A stretch of DNA of 64,000 bases, taken from positions 1 to 64,000 of the forward strand of contig JADZCN010000098.1 of assembly GCA_020851565.1 (NCBI GenBank), given 5' to 3'. Numbering within the stretch: the stretch's first letter is position 1; every line of letters begins with the position of its first letter. The notes beneath the pieces were generated by a model. The model had not been told where the DNA came from and did not search any database. It saw only the letters and a program-made list of their open reading frames with translations. Positions 41,742-51,005 of the stretch are shown in pieces. This DNA is from Acidobacteriota bacterium. GTDB taxonomy: Bacteria; Acidobacteriota; Vicinamibacteria; Vicinamibacterales; UBA2999. The translations under genes and the position numbers were made by a program.

Positions 41742-41993
41742 CTACGCCTGGCCGCGCCGCTCCTCGAGGTACGCGAGGGCGCCGGCGAGGGTGCCGAGCC
41801 GCGGGTAGTCGGTCTCGGGGATCTCCACCCCGGTCGCCTTGTGCAGGCCGATGATGAAATTGAGGAAGTCCATCGAGTCGAGGTCGTACTCCTCGCGCAG
41901 GGGGCCGTCCGCCTCGATCTCCATAGCCGCGGTCTCTGGCGCAACCTTCGCCAGCGCCTGCCGGACAATGGCCCGCAGGTCCTGCTCGGTCAT
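41742..41993 (-). CDS. acyl carrier protein
   Basis: 83-residue ACP: EEYDLDSMDFLNFIIGLHKA with the phosphopantetheine Ser40 in DSMDF, flanked by acidic helices. It overlaps the end of the E2 gene and is the last gene of an operon with acetyl-CoA synthetase and a 2-oxoacid dehydrogenase. This is an unusual setting, since ACPs normally sit with fatty acid or polyketide genes. It could receive an acyl group produced by the complex. Confidence 0.9.
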   Translation of the reverse strand: MTEQDLRAIVRQALAKVAPETAAMEIEADGPLREEYDLDSMDFLNFIIGLHKATGVEIPETDYPRLGTLAGALAYLEERRGQA

Positions 41994-43174
41994 AAAACCC
42001 CCGGTGCCTGGAGCCGCCGGTCCACCGACGCGAGAAACAGTCCCGCGCGGTGGCCATCCACGGCGCGATGGTCGAACGAGAGGGAGGCGTTCAGCACGGG
42101 CCTGGGCTCGATGCGGCCGTCCACGACCCACGGGCGCTCGACGATCCGGCCGAAGCCGACGATGGCGACCTGGGGCGGGTAGATGATGGGGAGCACGCCG
42201 TCCACGCCCTGATCGCCGAGGTTGGTGACGGTGATGGTCGCGTCGGTGAGCTCCGAACCACGGAGGGCCCCCGACCGAGCCCGCGCGACCAGGTCCGCGA
42301 GGCCGCGCATCAGCGCGCCGAGGTCGCGCTGGCCCACGTCGTGGATCGCGGGCGAGATGAGCCCGCCGCCACGCAGCGCGATGGCAGTGCCGAGGTGAAC
42401 GGTGGATGTGGGCTGCAGGCGATCCTCGAGCCAATAGCCGTTCACTTCCGGCACGTCCGGCACGGCGGTCGCGACCGCCTTCAGGAGCAGCACCGCCGGC
42501 AGCAGCCGGTCTCCGACGGAGCGGCGCTCGTTCTCGGCGCGAAGCCACGCCATCGCCCGGAACATGTCGATGGTGGTGGTCACATAGGCGTGCGGGATCT
42601 CGCGCTTCGACTTCGCCATCGCCGATGCGATGGCGCGGCGCATGGCCTGCTGGCGAGCCGGCGCGGGAGCTGGCGCGGCGGCGGCCGCCGCGGTGCCCTC
42701 GACATCGGCCAGTGTGATGGCGCCGTGGGGGCCGGTGCCCGCGATGCTCCGCAGGTCGAGGCCGAGTTCGGTTGCCCGCCGGCGCGCGGCCGGAGAAGCC
42801 GCCACGTGCGCGGGGGGCGGCGCCCCTGCCCGCCTCGGGGACGGGGGACCGGGTTCCCCGGCCGGCGCCCCTGCGGCAGTTGCCGCCGTCACCTGCGCCG
42901 CTTCGCGGGGCGGGGCCGGCGCCGGAGCGGGTGCGATGCCCGCCGTGCGAATGCGCGCCAGCGTCCGGCCGACGGGCACCTTCTCGCCCGGCTGGGCGAC
43001 GATCTCCTCGATCACGCCATCCTCGAAGACCTCGATCTCGATAGCGCCCTTGTCGGTGTCCACCTCGGCGATGATGTCGCTGCGCTTCACCGTTTCCCCG
43101 GCCTGCTTCAGCCACTTGATGAGGGTGCCGGCCTCCATGTCGGCGCCCAGGGAAGGCATGCGGAAGTCAGCCAT
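41990..43174 (-). CDS. 2-oxoacid dehydrogenase E2 (dihydrolipoamide acyltransferase)
   Basis: 394-residue E2 subunit. An N-terminal lipoyl domain has the lipoyl-Lys42 in AEVDTDKGAIEIEVF. An Ala/Pro-rich linker follows, then the E1/E3-binding domain AASPAARRRATELGLDL and RSIAGTGPHGAITLADVEG. The catalytic domain has TVTNLGDQGVDGVLPIIYPP and the catalytic His in SFDHRAVDGHRAGLFL. It has one lipoyl domain, as in branched-chain or acetoin-type complexes. Overlapping ends with the ACP gene and close spacing to E1 beta indicate one transcript. No E3 gene is seen in the window. Confidence 0.95.
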   Translation of the reverse strand: MADFRMPSLGADMEAGTLIKWLKQAGETVKRSDIIAEVDTDKGAIEIEVFEDGVIEEIVAQPGEKVPVGRTLARIRTAGIAPAPAPAPPREAAQVTAATAAGAPAGEPGPPSPRRAGAPPPAHVAASPAARRRATELGLDLRSIAGTGPHGAITLADVEGTAAAAAAPAPAPARQQAMRRAIASAMAKSKREIPHAYVTTTIDMFRAMAWLRAENERRSVGDRLLPAVLLLKAVATAVPDVPEVNGYWLEDRLQPTSTVHLGTAIALRGGGLISPAIHDVGQRDLGALMRGLADLVARARSGALRGSELTDATITVTNLGDQGVDGVLPIIYPPQVAIVGFGRIVERPWVVDGRIEPRPVLNASLSFDHRAVDGHRAGLFLASVDRRLQAPGVL

Positions 43175-43193
43175 GGGAATCCTCGCGAGGCGT

Positions 43194-44210
43194 CTACCGC
43201 CCGCCCTCGGCCGCCGTGACCTGCTTCAGTGCTGCCAGGATGGACCCAGGCTGGGGGACTGCCGCGTCCTCGAGGTGCTTGGGATAGGGAATCGGCACTT
43301 CCTCGCTGCACACCCGGACGACCGGCGCGTCCAGATCGTAGAACGCCTGCTCGACGATCCGCGTGGTGATCTCAGCCGAGAGGCTCCCGCTCCGCCAGCC
43401 TTCGTCCACCACCACCAACCGATGCGTGCGGCGGACCGAGGCGACGACGGTCTCCATGTCGAGCGGCCGCAGCGTCCTGAGGTCGATCACCTCTGCCGAG
43501 ACACCCTCGGCCATCGCCAGCTCGGCCGCCTGCAGCGACTTGAACAAGGATCCCCCGTACGTCACCAGCGTGACGTCGTCGCCACGACGGCGCACAGCCG
43601 CACGGTCGATGTCCACGGGACCGGCGCCTGCCGCCAGGTCACCTTCCATGTTGTAGAGCGCCTGGTGCTCGAAGATGAGCACCGGGTCGGGGTCGTCGAG
43701 GGCGGTCCACAGCATGCCGCGCACGTCCTCGAGCGTGGCCGGCGCCACGATCCGGAGGCCGGGAATGTGAGCGTACCAGCCCTCGAGGCTGTGCGCGTGC
43801 TGTGCCGCCAGCTGCCGGCCGGCGCCGGTGACCATGCGGATGACGAGCGGCACGCTGAACTGCCCGCCGGACATGTGGCGGATGGTGGCGGCGTTGTTGA
43901 CGATCTGGTCGAGGGCGAGCAGGCTGAAGTTCACCGTCATCACCTCGACGATGGGCCGCATGCCGCCGAGCGCGGCGCCGATGCCGGCACCGACGAACGT
44001 GCTCTCCGAGAGCGGCGTGTCGCGGATGCGATCGGGGCCGAACTCGGCGAGCAGGCCCTTACTGACGGCGTAGGCGCCGCCGTAGCGGCCGACGTCCTCG
44101 CCCATCAGGAACACCCGCGCGTCCCGCTGCAGCGCCTCGCGGATGCCCGCCCGCGCCGCGTCCCGGTACGTCATGCGAACGGTGGTGGGGGTGGATGGCA
44201 CGTCAGGCAT
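43194..44210 (-). CDS. 2-oxoacid dehydrogenase E1 component, beta subunit
   Basis: 338-residue thiamine-pyrophosphate enzyme subunit. Blocks: [100 protein letters not shown] and [16 protein letters not shown]. It pairs with the overlapping alpha subunit gene. Substrate class (pyruvate, branched-chain or acetoin) is not decided by these motifs. Confidence 0.95.
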   Translation of the reverse strand: MPDVPSTPTTVRMTYRDAARAGIREALQRDARVFLMGEDVGRYGGAYAVSKGLLAEFGPDRIRDTPLSESTFVGAGIGAALGGMRPIVEVMTVNFSLLALDQIVNNAATIRHMSGGQFSVPLVIRMVTGAGRQLAAQHAHSLEGWYAHIPGLRIVAPATLEDVRGMLWTALDDPDPVLIFEHQALYNMEGDLAAGAGPVDIDRAAVRRRGDDVTLVTYGGSLFKSLQAAELAMAEGVSAEVIDLRTLRPLDMETVVASVRRTHRLVVVDEGWRSGSLSAEITTRIVEQAFYDLDAPVVRVCSEEVPIPYPKHLEDAAVPQPGSILAALKQVTAAEGGR

Positions 44211-45201
44211 GATCCGCCTCCGGCACGCGCGGCGTGTAGACGTCAGACGTCAACTGCTCGACGGGTTCCCAGGTGCCGGCCTCCGCGAAGGCGATGGCCT
44301 CCTGCACCTCGCGGATGGCCGCGTCGTCAATCTGCCGGCGCTCCTCGGGTGTCAGGCCAGCCTCGCGCGCGAGCCGCGCGGCGAAGCCCTCAATCGGGTC
44401 GCGCGCCTTCCACTGCTCGACTTCGGCCTTGTCGCGATAGAGCTCGGCGTCGAACATCGAGTGCGCGCGGAAGCGATAGGTCTGCAGTTCCAGGAAGGCT
44501 GGGCCCTCGCCGCCCCGCACCGCGGCGGCCGCACGCGTGACGGCCTCCTCGACGGCAAGGACGTCCATGCCGTCCACCACGTCGGCCGGGATGCGGTAGC
44601 TGCGCGCCTTCGTCGCGATGTCGGTCTGCGCGAGCGCGCGCTCGATGCGCGTGCCCATGGCGTAGAGGTTGTTCTCGCACAGGAAGAGCACCGGCAGCCG
44701 CCAGAGGGCGGCCAGGTTGAGCGACTCGTGGAACTCGCCCTCGGCCACGGCGCCGTCGCCGAAGAAGCAGGCCGTCACGCGTGGCCGGTTGCGCATCCGA
44801 TCCGACAGCGCCAGGCCCACCGCCACCGGGAGGCCGCCGCCGACGATGGCGTTGCCGCCGTAGAAGCGCGTGGCCGCGTCGAAGACGTGCATCGAGCCGC
44901 CACGCCCCCGGCTGCAGCCTTCCTGCTTGCCGAACATCTCGGCCATGAGCGCCGTGGCCGGGATCCCGCGCGCCAGCGCGTGGCCGTGCTCACGGTAGGT
45001 GGCCACGATGGCGTCCTCGGGCGCGAGCGCCTGCATCGCGCCTGCGGCCACGGCTTCCTCGCCGATGTAGAGGTGCAGGAAACCGCGGATGTGCCCCGCG
45101 CTGTACAACTCGGCGCAGCGCTCTTCGAAGCGCCTGATGCGCAGCATCTCGGCCAGCAGGTGGCGGCCGTGCTGCGGATCCAGGACGGGGGGACCGCTCA
45201 T
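44203..45201 (-). CDS. 2-oxoacid dehydrogenase E1 component, alpha subunit
   Basis: 332-residue TPP-binding subunit. [20 protein letters not shown] and [13 protein letters not shown] precede the TPP motif in [20 protein letters not shown], ending [11 protein letters not shown], and [13 protein letters not shown]. The short N-terminus and the phrase [16 protein letters not shown] are typical of the PDH/acetoin E1 alpha group. Its ATG overlaps the stop of the upstream acetyl-CoA synthetase gene. Confidence 0.95.
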   Translation of the reverse strand: MSGPPVLDPQHGRHLLAEMLRIRRFEERCAELYSAGHIRGFLHLYIGEEAVAAGAMQALAPEDAIVATYREHGHALARGIPATALMAEMFGKQEGCSRGRGGSMHVFDAATRFYGGNAIVGGGLPVAVGLALSDRMRNRPRVTACFFGDGAVAEGEFHESLNLAALWRLPVLFLCENNLYAMGTRIERALAQTDIATKARSYRIPADVVDGMDVLAVEEAVTRAAAAVRGGEGPAFLELQTYRFRAHSMFDAELYRDKAEVEQWKARDPIEGFAARLAREAGLTPEERRQIDDAAIREVQEAIAFAEAGTWEPVEQLTSDVYTPRVPEADHA

Positions 45202-46997
45202 GAGGCACCTCCAGGAAGTGGCGTGCCGACGGCCGCGGGCTCGGGCTCGAGCGTGGACAGATCGCCCTCGGGCAGGCCCAGTTCGCGCGCCTTCAACAGC
45301 CGGCGCATGATCTTGCCCGAGCGGGTCTTCGGCAGCCCGGGCAGGAAGTCGATGTCCTTCGGCGCCACGGCCGCGCCCAGCCGCGTGCGCGCGAAGCCAA
45401 TCAGCTCGAGCCGCAGCGCCTCGCTCGCGTCGTGACCGGGTTTGAGCGCCACGAACGCCTTCACGGTCTCGTACGCCATCGGATCCGGTTTGCCGATGAC
45501 GGCGGCCTCGGCGACGGCGGGGTGCTCCATCAGCGCGCTTTCCACCTCGAAGGGGCCGATCAGGTGTCCAGACGACTTGATGACGTCGTTGTCTCGCCCG
45601 ACGAACCAGCAGTACCCGTCCCCGTCCACGCGGATGAGATCTCCGGTGAGATAGTACCCGCCCGCGAACGAGCGGCGATACCGCGCCTCGTCGTGCAGGT
45701 AGCCGCGGAACATCGACGGCCACCCGGGGACAATGGCCAGTTCGCCCACCTCGTCCGGTCCCGTCACCACGTCCACCGTATCGTCACCCGTTCGCCGGAC
45801 GACGGCGATCTCCACGCCAGGCAGGGGGCGGCCCATCGAGCCGGGCCGGACGTCCATGCTGGCGAAGTTGGCGATCATGATGCCGCCTGTCTCGGTCTGC
45901 CACCAGTTGTCGTGGAAGGGCAGGCCAAATGCCTCGACTCCCCAGGCGACCGCCTCCGGGTTCAGCGGCTCGCCGACGCTGGCGAGGAATCGCAGGTCGG
46001 GGGCAGGGAAGCGGCGGGCGAGGTCCACGCCAGCCTTCATCAGCATCCGGATGGCCGTCGGTGCCGTGTACCACACGGTGACGCGTTCCTGCTGAAGGAT
46101 GCGATACCAGCGCTCGGCGTCGAAGTCGGCTTCGTCCACGATGCCGGTGGCGCCCACCGTGAGTGGGCCGATGATGCCGTACGACGTGCCGGTCACCCAC
46201 CCGGGATCCGCCGTACACCAGAACCGATCGTCCGGCCGCAGGTCGAGCGCGGTCCTCGTGGTCACGTGGTGCGCGACCACGGCCTCGTGTACGTGCATGG
46301 CGCCCTTGGGTTGCCCCGTCGTGCCGCTGGTGAAGTGCAGCAGCGCAAGCGACTCGGCTGCGGTCGCCGGGATGACGAAGCGATCGTCGGCCGCGTCCAG
46401 CAGGTGGTGCAGGTTGTGGGTGCCCGCGGGCACATCCGCGGCGTCGCCCGGCACCACGAGCACGTGCTCGAGCTGGGGCAGCCGGGCCCTGATCTCGGAC
46501 ACCTTGCGCCGGTACAGGGGGGCCGTGGTTACCAGGACGCGCGCCTGTGCCTTTTCGAGCCGCGTGTGAATGGGCTCGGGCCCGAACGCCGAGAAGAGCG
46601 GCGAGAAGACCGCGCCGCGCTTCATGGTGCCCAGCGCGGCGACGTAGAGCTCGGGAATGCGGGCACACAGGCTGGCGACCACGTCCCCCGGCTGCACGCC
46701 CAGCCGCGCGAGCGCTCCAGCGAAGCGCGACGTCAGGCGGCTGAGATCCGCGTACGTATAGTCCCTTTGGGTGCCCGCCCGCCCCAGCCAGCGTAGGGCG
46801 ACTTTGCCGCCCCGGGGCCCGGCCGCATGGCGATCGACCGCCTCGTGCGCGATGTTGAGCCCGCGCCCGTCGGGCAGGCCGTCGAGCATGCGGCGCGCCT
46901 CGGCCCACGAGAACCGCCGCCGCGCTGCGTCGTAATCGGGAAGGTTCGACGCCCGTCGCGTCTCATCCGGCTTCCGGATCGCATCCCACGCCACCAC
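45198..46997 (-). CDS. AMP-forming acetyl-CoA synthetase (acetate-CoA ligase)
   Basis: About 599-residue adenylating enzyme: [20 protein letters not shown] (phosphate loop), [55 protein letters not shown] and the acyl-adenylate Lys in [24 protein letters not shown] and WWQTETGG are typical of acetate-type ligases. The short length fits Bacillus AcsA rather than the 650-residue Acs. The GTG at 46997 is preferred, because upstream the frame runs through a GATCCCTG repeat. First gene of the operon that continues with E1 alpha, E1 beta, E2 and ACP. Confidence 0.9.
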   Translation of the reverse strand: MVAWDAIRKPDETRRASNLPDYDAARRRFSWAEARRMLDGLPDGRGLNIAHEAVDRHAAGPRGGKVALRWLGRAGTQRDYTYADLSRLTSRFAGALARLGVQPGDVVASLCARIPELYVAALGTMKRGAVFSPLFSAFGPEPIHTRLEKAQARVLVTTAPLYRRKVSEIRARLPQLEHVLVVPGDAADVPAGTHNLHHLLDAADDRFVIPATAAESLALLHFTSGTTGQPKGAMHVHEAVVAHHVTTRTALDLRPDDRFWCTADPGWVTGTSYGIIGPLTVGATGIVDEADFDAERWYRILQQERVTVWYTAPTAIRMLMKAGVDLARRFPAPDLRFLASVGEPLNPEAVAWGVEAFGLPFHDNWWQTETGGIMIANFASMDVRPGSMGRPLPGVEIAVVRRTGDDTVDVVTGPDEVGELAIVPGWPSMFRGYLHDEARYRRSFAGGYYLTGDLIRVDGDGYCWFVGRDNDVIKSSGHLIGPFEVESALMEHPAVAEAAVIGKPDPMAYETVKAFVALKPGHDASEALRLELIGFARTRLGAAVAPKDIDFLPGLPKTRSGKIMRRLLKARELGLPEGDLSTLEPEPAAVGTPLPGGAS

Positions 46998-47061
46998 CGC
47001 ACCTCGGTTCCGCCCTCGCCACGGGCTGCGGCGGAGAAGCACCCCCGCCTCCCGACCCCTG

Positions 47062-47092
47062 ACCCCCGATCCCTGATCCCTGATCCCTGACC
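47062..47092. repeat. GATCCCTG array
   Basis: CCCCTGAC, CCCCGATC, CCTGATC, CCTGATC and CCTGACC, in tandem, lie about 65-95 bases upstream of the acetyl-CoA synthetase start. The remaining gap up to 47367 holds only the sigma-54 type promoter described separately. Confidence 0.75.
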
Positions 47093-47265
47093 AAGTGCCT
47101 CGCAAGCCACGTGCCGGGCGCATCCCGGTTCCTGGCGCGCGCCGGCCCGCAGGAGACGCCAGAGCCGTCGGGATTTCCCCAGTCCCGCCCGGCCGAGTGG
47201 CGGCTTCCCGGCACCCGGGTGGTTCTGCGGACCCACCGCCTGAGCACTGCGTTCACCCCGTGATC

Positions 47266-47280
47266 GGCACAGGAGTTGCC
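47266..47280 (+). promoter_or_regulatory. sigma-54 type promoter GGCAC-N5-TTGC
   Basis: GGCAC AGGAG TTGCC at 47266-47280 matches the -24/-12 consensus (TGGCAC-N5-TTGCW), with exact GG-GC spacing. Transcription would start near 47290, about 78 bases before the CBS-protein ATG. A sigma-54 activator (NorR-like) is encoded at 55856. Confidence 0.65.
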
Positions 47281-47367
47281 TCTTGGTGATTGAATACCCT
47301 CACGTGTCGGACCCGCATGCACGAGTCGGCACGTGGCCGGGATGTCGGAGGCCCCCTGGAGGTCACC

Positions 47368-47829
47368 ATGAAGGTCAAGGACGTGATGACGGCGACGGCA
47401 CGAACGTGCGGCCCGGGCACCAACCTCGCCGAGGCGGCGGCCCTGATGCTCGACGAGGATTGTGGTTTCCTGCCGGTCGTGGACCGGGGGCACCTCGTCG
47501 GCGTGGTCACCGACCGGGATCTGTACATCGCCCTCGCCACGCGCAACAAGCTCGCTTCGGAGTTGACCGTCGGCGAGGTCGTCCAGGCGCCCGCGTGGAG
47601 CGTCGCCCCTGACGACGAGGTGCACGGCGCCCTCGCGCTCATGAAGGAGCACCACGTGCGGCGCCTGCCGGTCGCCGGCTTCGGCGAAACCGTGCTGGGC
47701 GTCATTTCGATGAATGACATCCTGCTGGCCGCGGGGCCCAGGAAGCCGGTGACCCCGACCGAGGTGATCGATGTGCTGCAGGAGATCTGCGGGCACCATC
47801 ACCCGGCGCCGCACGTCTCCGTGGCCTGA
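47368..47829 (+). CDS. tandem CBS-domain protein
   Basis: 153-residue cytoplasmic protein of two CBS domains: MKVKDVMTATARTCGPGTNL, GFLPVVDRGHLVGVVTDRDL, and second RRLPVAGFGETVLGVISMND with I. CBS pairs bind adenine nucleotides and sense energy state. The ATG at 47368 has GGAGG at a good distance. It is first in an operon behind a sigma-54 type promoter, followed by a phosphoribosyltransferase after 22 bases. A C-terminal His-rich tail (CGHHHPAPH) is unusual and might bind metal. Confidence 0.9.
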   Translation: MKVKDVMTATARTCGPGTNLAEAAALMLDEDCGFLPVVDRGHLVGVVTDRDLYIALATRNKLASELTVGEVVQAPAWSVAPDDEVHGALALMKEHHVRRLPVAGFGETVLGVISMNDILLAAGPRKPVTPTEVIDVLQEICGHHHPAPHVSVA

Positions 47830-47851
47830 CGAGGCTGGGAAGGTCGCTTCC

Positions 47852-48541
47852 ATGGCGCACACCTGGGGGAGCCCGGAGCGCTTTGCCGATCGCCGCGAGG
47901 CCGGCCAGTTGCTGGCCCGGCGGCTGGCGGCCTATGCGAACCGGGACGACGTCGTCGTCCTCGGGCTGCCGCGTGGCGGCGTGCCTGTCGCCTTCGAGGT
48001 GGCGTCGGCCCTGCACGCGGCCCTCGACGTGTTCGTGGTCCGGAAGCTGGGCTTCCCGGGGCACGCCGAGTTCGCGATGGGCGCCATCGCCAGCGGCGGC
48101 GTGCGGGTCCTGAACGAGGAGATCGACGCCGCGTACATGCCATCGAAGGAGGTCATCGACCGCATCGCGCAGGCTGAGGGCCTGGAGCTCGAGCGGCGCG
48201 AGCACGCGTACCGCAACGGTCGGCCTCCGGCCCGCATCGAAGGGCGCGTGGCGATTCTGGTGGACGACGGTCTCGCCACGGGATCGACCATGCGCGCAGC
48301 GGTTCTGGCCGTGCGGCGGCTGAAGCCCTCGCGCATCGTCGTCGCGGTGCCCGTCGGCTCGGTGGAAGCACGGGACGCGCTGGCCGCGGTGGCCGACGAG
48401 ATGGTGTGCCTGCGCACGCCGGACCCGTTCTCGGCGGTGGGCCTCTGGTACGTCGATTTCGGCCAGACCACCGACGAAGAAGTGTGCGAGCTGCTCGCCA
48501 CACCGACCGGTGTCCGTGCCCAGGCGCCGCAAGGAGGTTGA
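47852..48541 (+). CDS. phosphoribosyltransferase-family protein
   Basis: 229-residue type I PRTase-like protein: RFADRREAGQLLARRLAAYA, VVVLGLPRGGVPVAFEVASA, VVRKLGFPGHAEFAMGAIAS and the PRPP loop VAILVDDGLATGSTMRAAVL. This subgroup often occurs next to, or fused with, dienelactone-hydrolase-like proteins, as here (the hydrolase gene starts three bases after its stop). The substrate base is unknown. Confidence 0.9.
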   Translation: MAHTWGSPERFADRREAGQLLARRLAAYANRDDVVVLGLPRGGVPVAFEVASALHAALDVFVVRKLGFPGHAEFAMGAIASGGVRVLNEEIDAAYMPSKEVIDRIAQAEGLELERREHAYRNGRPPARIEGRVAILVDDGLATGSTMRAAVLAVRRLKPSRIVVAVPVGSVEARDALAAVADEMVCLRTPDPFSAVGLWYVDFGQTTDEEVCELLATPTGVRAQAPQGG

Positions 48542-48544
48542 TCC

Positions 48545-49219
48545 ATGGCTCCGCCACAGCAGACCGCCGGGCGCATGCCGATTCAGGTTCGGTCGGGCAG
48601 CGATCTGCTCGACGGCGATCTGGTCGTGCCGCCGCGCGCCGCCGGGCTCGTCGTGTTCGCTCACGGCAGCGGCAGCAGCCGGTTCAGCCAGCGCAACCGA
48701 TCCGTGGCTGAAGTGCTGCAGGACGGTGGCTTCGCGACGCTCCTGCTGGACCTGCTGACGCCGTCCGAGGAGGCCATCGACGTCCAGACACGCGAGTTCC
48801 GATTCGACATCGATCGTCTCGGGCGGCGCGTGGTGGCCGCGGTGGACTGGGCGGCCACCGATCCACGTGTGGCGGGGCTTCCCATCGCCACCTTTGGCGC
48901 CAGCACCGGCGCGGCGGCCGCCATCATCGCCGCGGCCGAACGTCCGGAGCAGGTGCGCGCCGTCATCTCGCGTGGCGGACGCCCCGATCTGGCCGGTGAC
49001 GCCCTGCCCGTGGCGCTGGCGCCGACGCTCCTCATCGTGGGAGGCGACGATGACGCCGTCATCGTGATCAACGAGAACGCGATGCGCGCGATGCAGGCTC
49101 CGGTGCACCTGGAGATCGTGCCTGGCGCGACCCACCTGTTCGAGGAGCCCGGCACGCTGGAGCGCGTGTCGTGGCTGGCGCTCGACTGGTGCAAGCGCCA
49201 CCTGGGGGAGCAGGCATGA
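48545..49219 (+). CDS. dienelactone hydrolase-like alpha/beta hydrolase
   Basis: 224-residue alpha/beta hydrolase. Strand VVFAHGSGSSRFSQRNR supplies the oxyanion region. The nucleophile Ser120 is in ATFGASTGAAAAI, the Asp region is IVGGDDDAVIVINENAM, and the catalytic His is in VPGATHLFEEPGTLE. The ATG follows an exceptionally good anti-16S site (AAGGAGGTTGATCC). In other genomes this protein is a regular partner of the PRTase upstream; the joint reaction is not known. Confidence 0.88.
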   Translation: MAPPQQTAGRMPIQVRSGSDLLDGDLVVPPRAAGLVVFAHGSGSSRFSQRNRSVAEVLQDGGFATLLLDLLTPSEEAIDVQTREFRFDIDRLGRRVVAAVDWAATDPRVAGLPIATFGASTGAAAAIIAAAERPEQVRAVISRGGRPDLAGDALPVALAPTLLIVGGDDDAVIVINENAMRAMQAPVHLEIVPGATHLFEEPGTLERVSWLALDWCKRHLGEQA

Positions 49220-49956
49220 CCTCCCGGACCATCCGGGCATGGCTCCTTGCGGCAGCCACGGCGGTGACGGCCGTGCAGGGGCAGGTGCTGTCGCCGGGGG
49301 CGCCCCCACCGCAGCCGGCCCCGCCGCTTTCTGCTCAGGCGGAATACATGCGGGCGCACTTCAACCAGGCCATGGTGGTTCACGCGGCGATCATCCGGGG
49401 CGACCTGGGCGCGGTCGCGCCTGCGGCCCGCATGCTGGCCGAGCAGGATCCGGGATTGATGCCCGCCGGTTCGGCCGCGCACGTGAACGCCATGAAGGAG
49501 GCGGCCCGGCAGGCCGTCGAGGCGCCGGATATCCTCGCGGCCGGTCAAGCCACGGCACGCATGCTGACCGCGTGCGGCAACTGTCACCGCGCCGTCGGCA
49601 CGATGCCGGCCCTGGCGAGCCGGGCGCGCCCGCCCGTGGGTGGCGTCGTCGGGCACATGGTCGATCACCAGGTGGCGGTGGACCTGATGCTCCGGGGCCT
49701 CGTCGTGCCGTCCGACTCGCTCTGGCGGCAGGGTGCGAGGGCCATGGCCGCGGCACCGCTGCACGCACGCGAGCTTCCGGTCGACTCGAGCGTGCGCCGT
49801 GAACTGGCGCCGACCGAGGAACGCATCCACCGCATGGCGACCGAGGCCGCGCAGGCTACCGATCCGTTCGCGCGGGCCGGCTTCTACGGGCAGATGCTGG
49901 CCGGCTGCGCCGACTGCCACAAGCGCCATCCGAAGATCTGGGGGCCGAAGCCCTGA
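49216..49956 (+). CDS. diheme cytochrome c'-like protein
   Basis: 246-residue exported protein with two CxxCH motifs, CGNCH at residues 120-124 and CADCHKRHPKIWGP at the extreme C-terminus. Each motif follows a helical bundle-like stretch (AAHVNAMKEAARQAVEAPDI; EERIHRMATEAAQATDPFAR). A heme motif at the end of a helix bundle is the cytochrome c' layout, here apparently duplicated. Cytochromes c' bind NO, which would fit the NO-related genes nearby, but this is inference. The ATG overlaps the hydrolase stop (ATGA), making it the fourth gene of the sigma-54 type operon. Confidence 0.75.
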   Translation: MTSRTIRAWLLAAATAVTAVQGQVLSPGAPPPQPAPPLSAQAEYMRAHFNQAMVVHAAIIRGDLGAVAPAARMLAEQDPGLMPAGSAAHVNAMKEAARQAVEAPDILAAGQATARMLTACGNCHRAVGTMPALASRARPPVGGVVGHMVDHQVAVDLMLRGLVVPSDSLWRQGARAMAAAPLHARELPVDSSVRRELAPTEERIHRMATEAAQATDPFARAGFYGQMLAGCADCHKRHPKIWGPKP

Positions 49957-49962
49957 GCGACG

Positions 49963-50871
49963 TCAGTGGCAGAGGGTCGTCCCGGCGTCACGGAAGCCCT
50001 GACCAGCGACCGGGACGAACTCCCAGTCGTACGCGGCGCCGTGCAGCGTGAACTTCAGCACGCCCCAGACCGATGCGCGGACCTCGCTGTTCGCGCGCGG
50101 AGCACCCACCGGATACAGGTGGACGCCACCCGTGCCCGCCACGAACTGTCGGACGCCGCGGGCCAGATCCGTGCGCCCGGACGGATCCTGTGGCGCGAAG
50201 CGTTCGTAGTGGTGATCGTGCCCGCTGACGACGAGCTCGACGCCTTCGGCATAGAGCACGTCCCAGAGCGGGCGCAGCCGCGCGTCCGGGCCGTTGTGCC
50301 CCGAGGTGAAGAGCGGGTGGTGCACCAGGGCCAGGGTGCACGTGGAGCGGCGAGCGGAGAGCTCGCCCCGGAGCCACGCCAGCTGCGGTGAGGCCGCGCC
50401 GATGGGGATGTTGCTGTTGAGCGCGATCACGCGCCACGACCCCACGTCGTAGCTGTAGTAGCCGGGAGCTCCGGGGGCGGCAGCTGCGCCGAAGTAGCCG
50501 TAGTAGGCGCTCGCGCCGGGCACGACGTAATCGTGGTTGCCGGGGATGGGCCGCGTGCGGGCCTTGTGCCGTCCCCACGTCGGCGCGTAGCAGCGCAGCA
50601 ACTCGTCCATGGTGCCCTGGTAGTAGACGTTGTCGCCGGCCGTGAAGACGGTCCCCGGAATCGCATCGAGGAGAACGGCCGTGGCCTCGGAGCCGGGCAC
50701 ACCGCATTCAGCGATGTCGCCCGCGCCAACGAGCACGGACGGTCCGGAAGGCACGGGCGTCGGGGCCACCGGGTTCGCCGGCCGGCCGTCGTCGCCGCAC
50801 GCGCCGATGAAGAGCAGCCCGGCCGTCGCGGTCGTCACGATCCAGGATGTCGATCGCCGGCACAGGCGCAT
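49963..50871 (-). CDS. exported metallophosphoesterase, paralogue 1
   Basis: 302-residue calcineurin-like phosphoesterase, probably a lipoprotein (signal ending LLFIGACGDD). Dimetal-site motifs: SVLVGAGDIAECG, VFTAGDNVYYQG, PIPGNHDYVVPGASAYYGYF, ALVHHPLFTSGHNGPD and ELVVSGHDHHYERFAPQDP. The layout resembles purple-acid-phosphatase-like secreted enzymes. It is closely related to the gene at 51006-51920 throughout, including the C-terminal YDWEFVPVAG...CH ending, so the pair arose by tandem duplication. Substrate unknown. Convergent with the diheme cytochrome gene. Confidence 0.88.
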   Translation of the reverse strand: MRLCRRSTSWIVTTATAGLLFIGACGDDGRPANPVAPTPVPSGPSVLVGAGDIAECGVPGSEATAVLLDAIPGTVFTAGDNVYYQGTMDELLRCYAPTWGRHKARTRPIPGNHDYVVPGASAYYGYFGAAAAPGAPGYYSYDVGSWRVIALNSNIPIGAASPQLAWLRGELSARRSTCTLALVHHPLFTSGHNGPDARLRPLWDVLYAEGVELVVSGHDHHYERFAPQDPSGRTDLARGVRQFVAGTGGVHLYPVGAPRANSEVRASVWGVLKFTLHGAAYDWEFVPVAGQGFRDAGTTLCH

Positions 50872-51005
50872 GGCTCGGCCCCGAGGGCGTGTGGAGCAAG
50901 TCGCATGCCTCGGGCACCAGCCCCTTTTCAGGCGCTGCAGCCGGGGGAGTCGGTGCTGACGCGACGTGAGGCCGCCGGTCAGCCGGCATCGCGGCGCGTA
51001 CGCGA

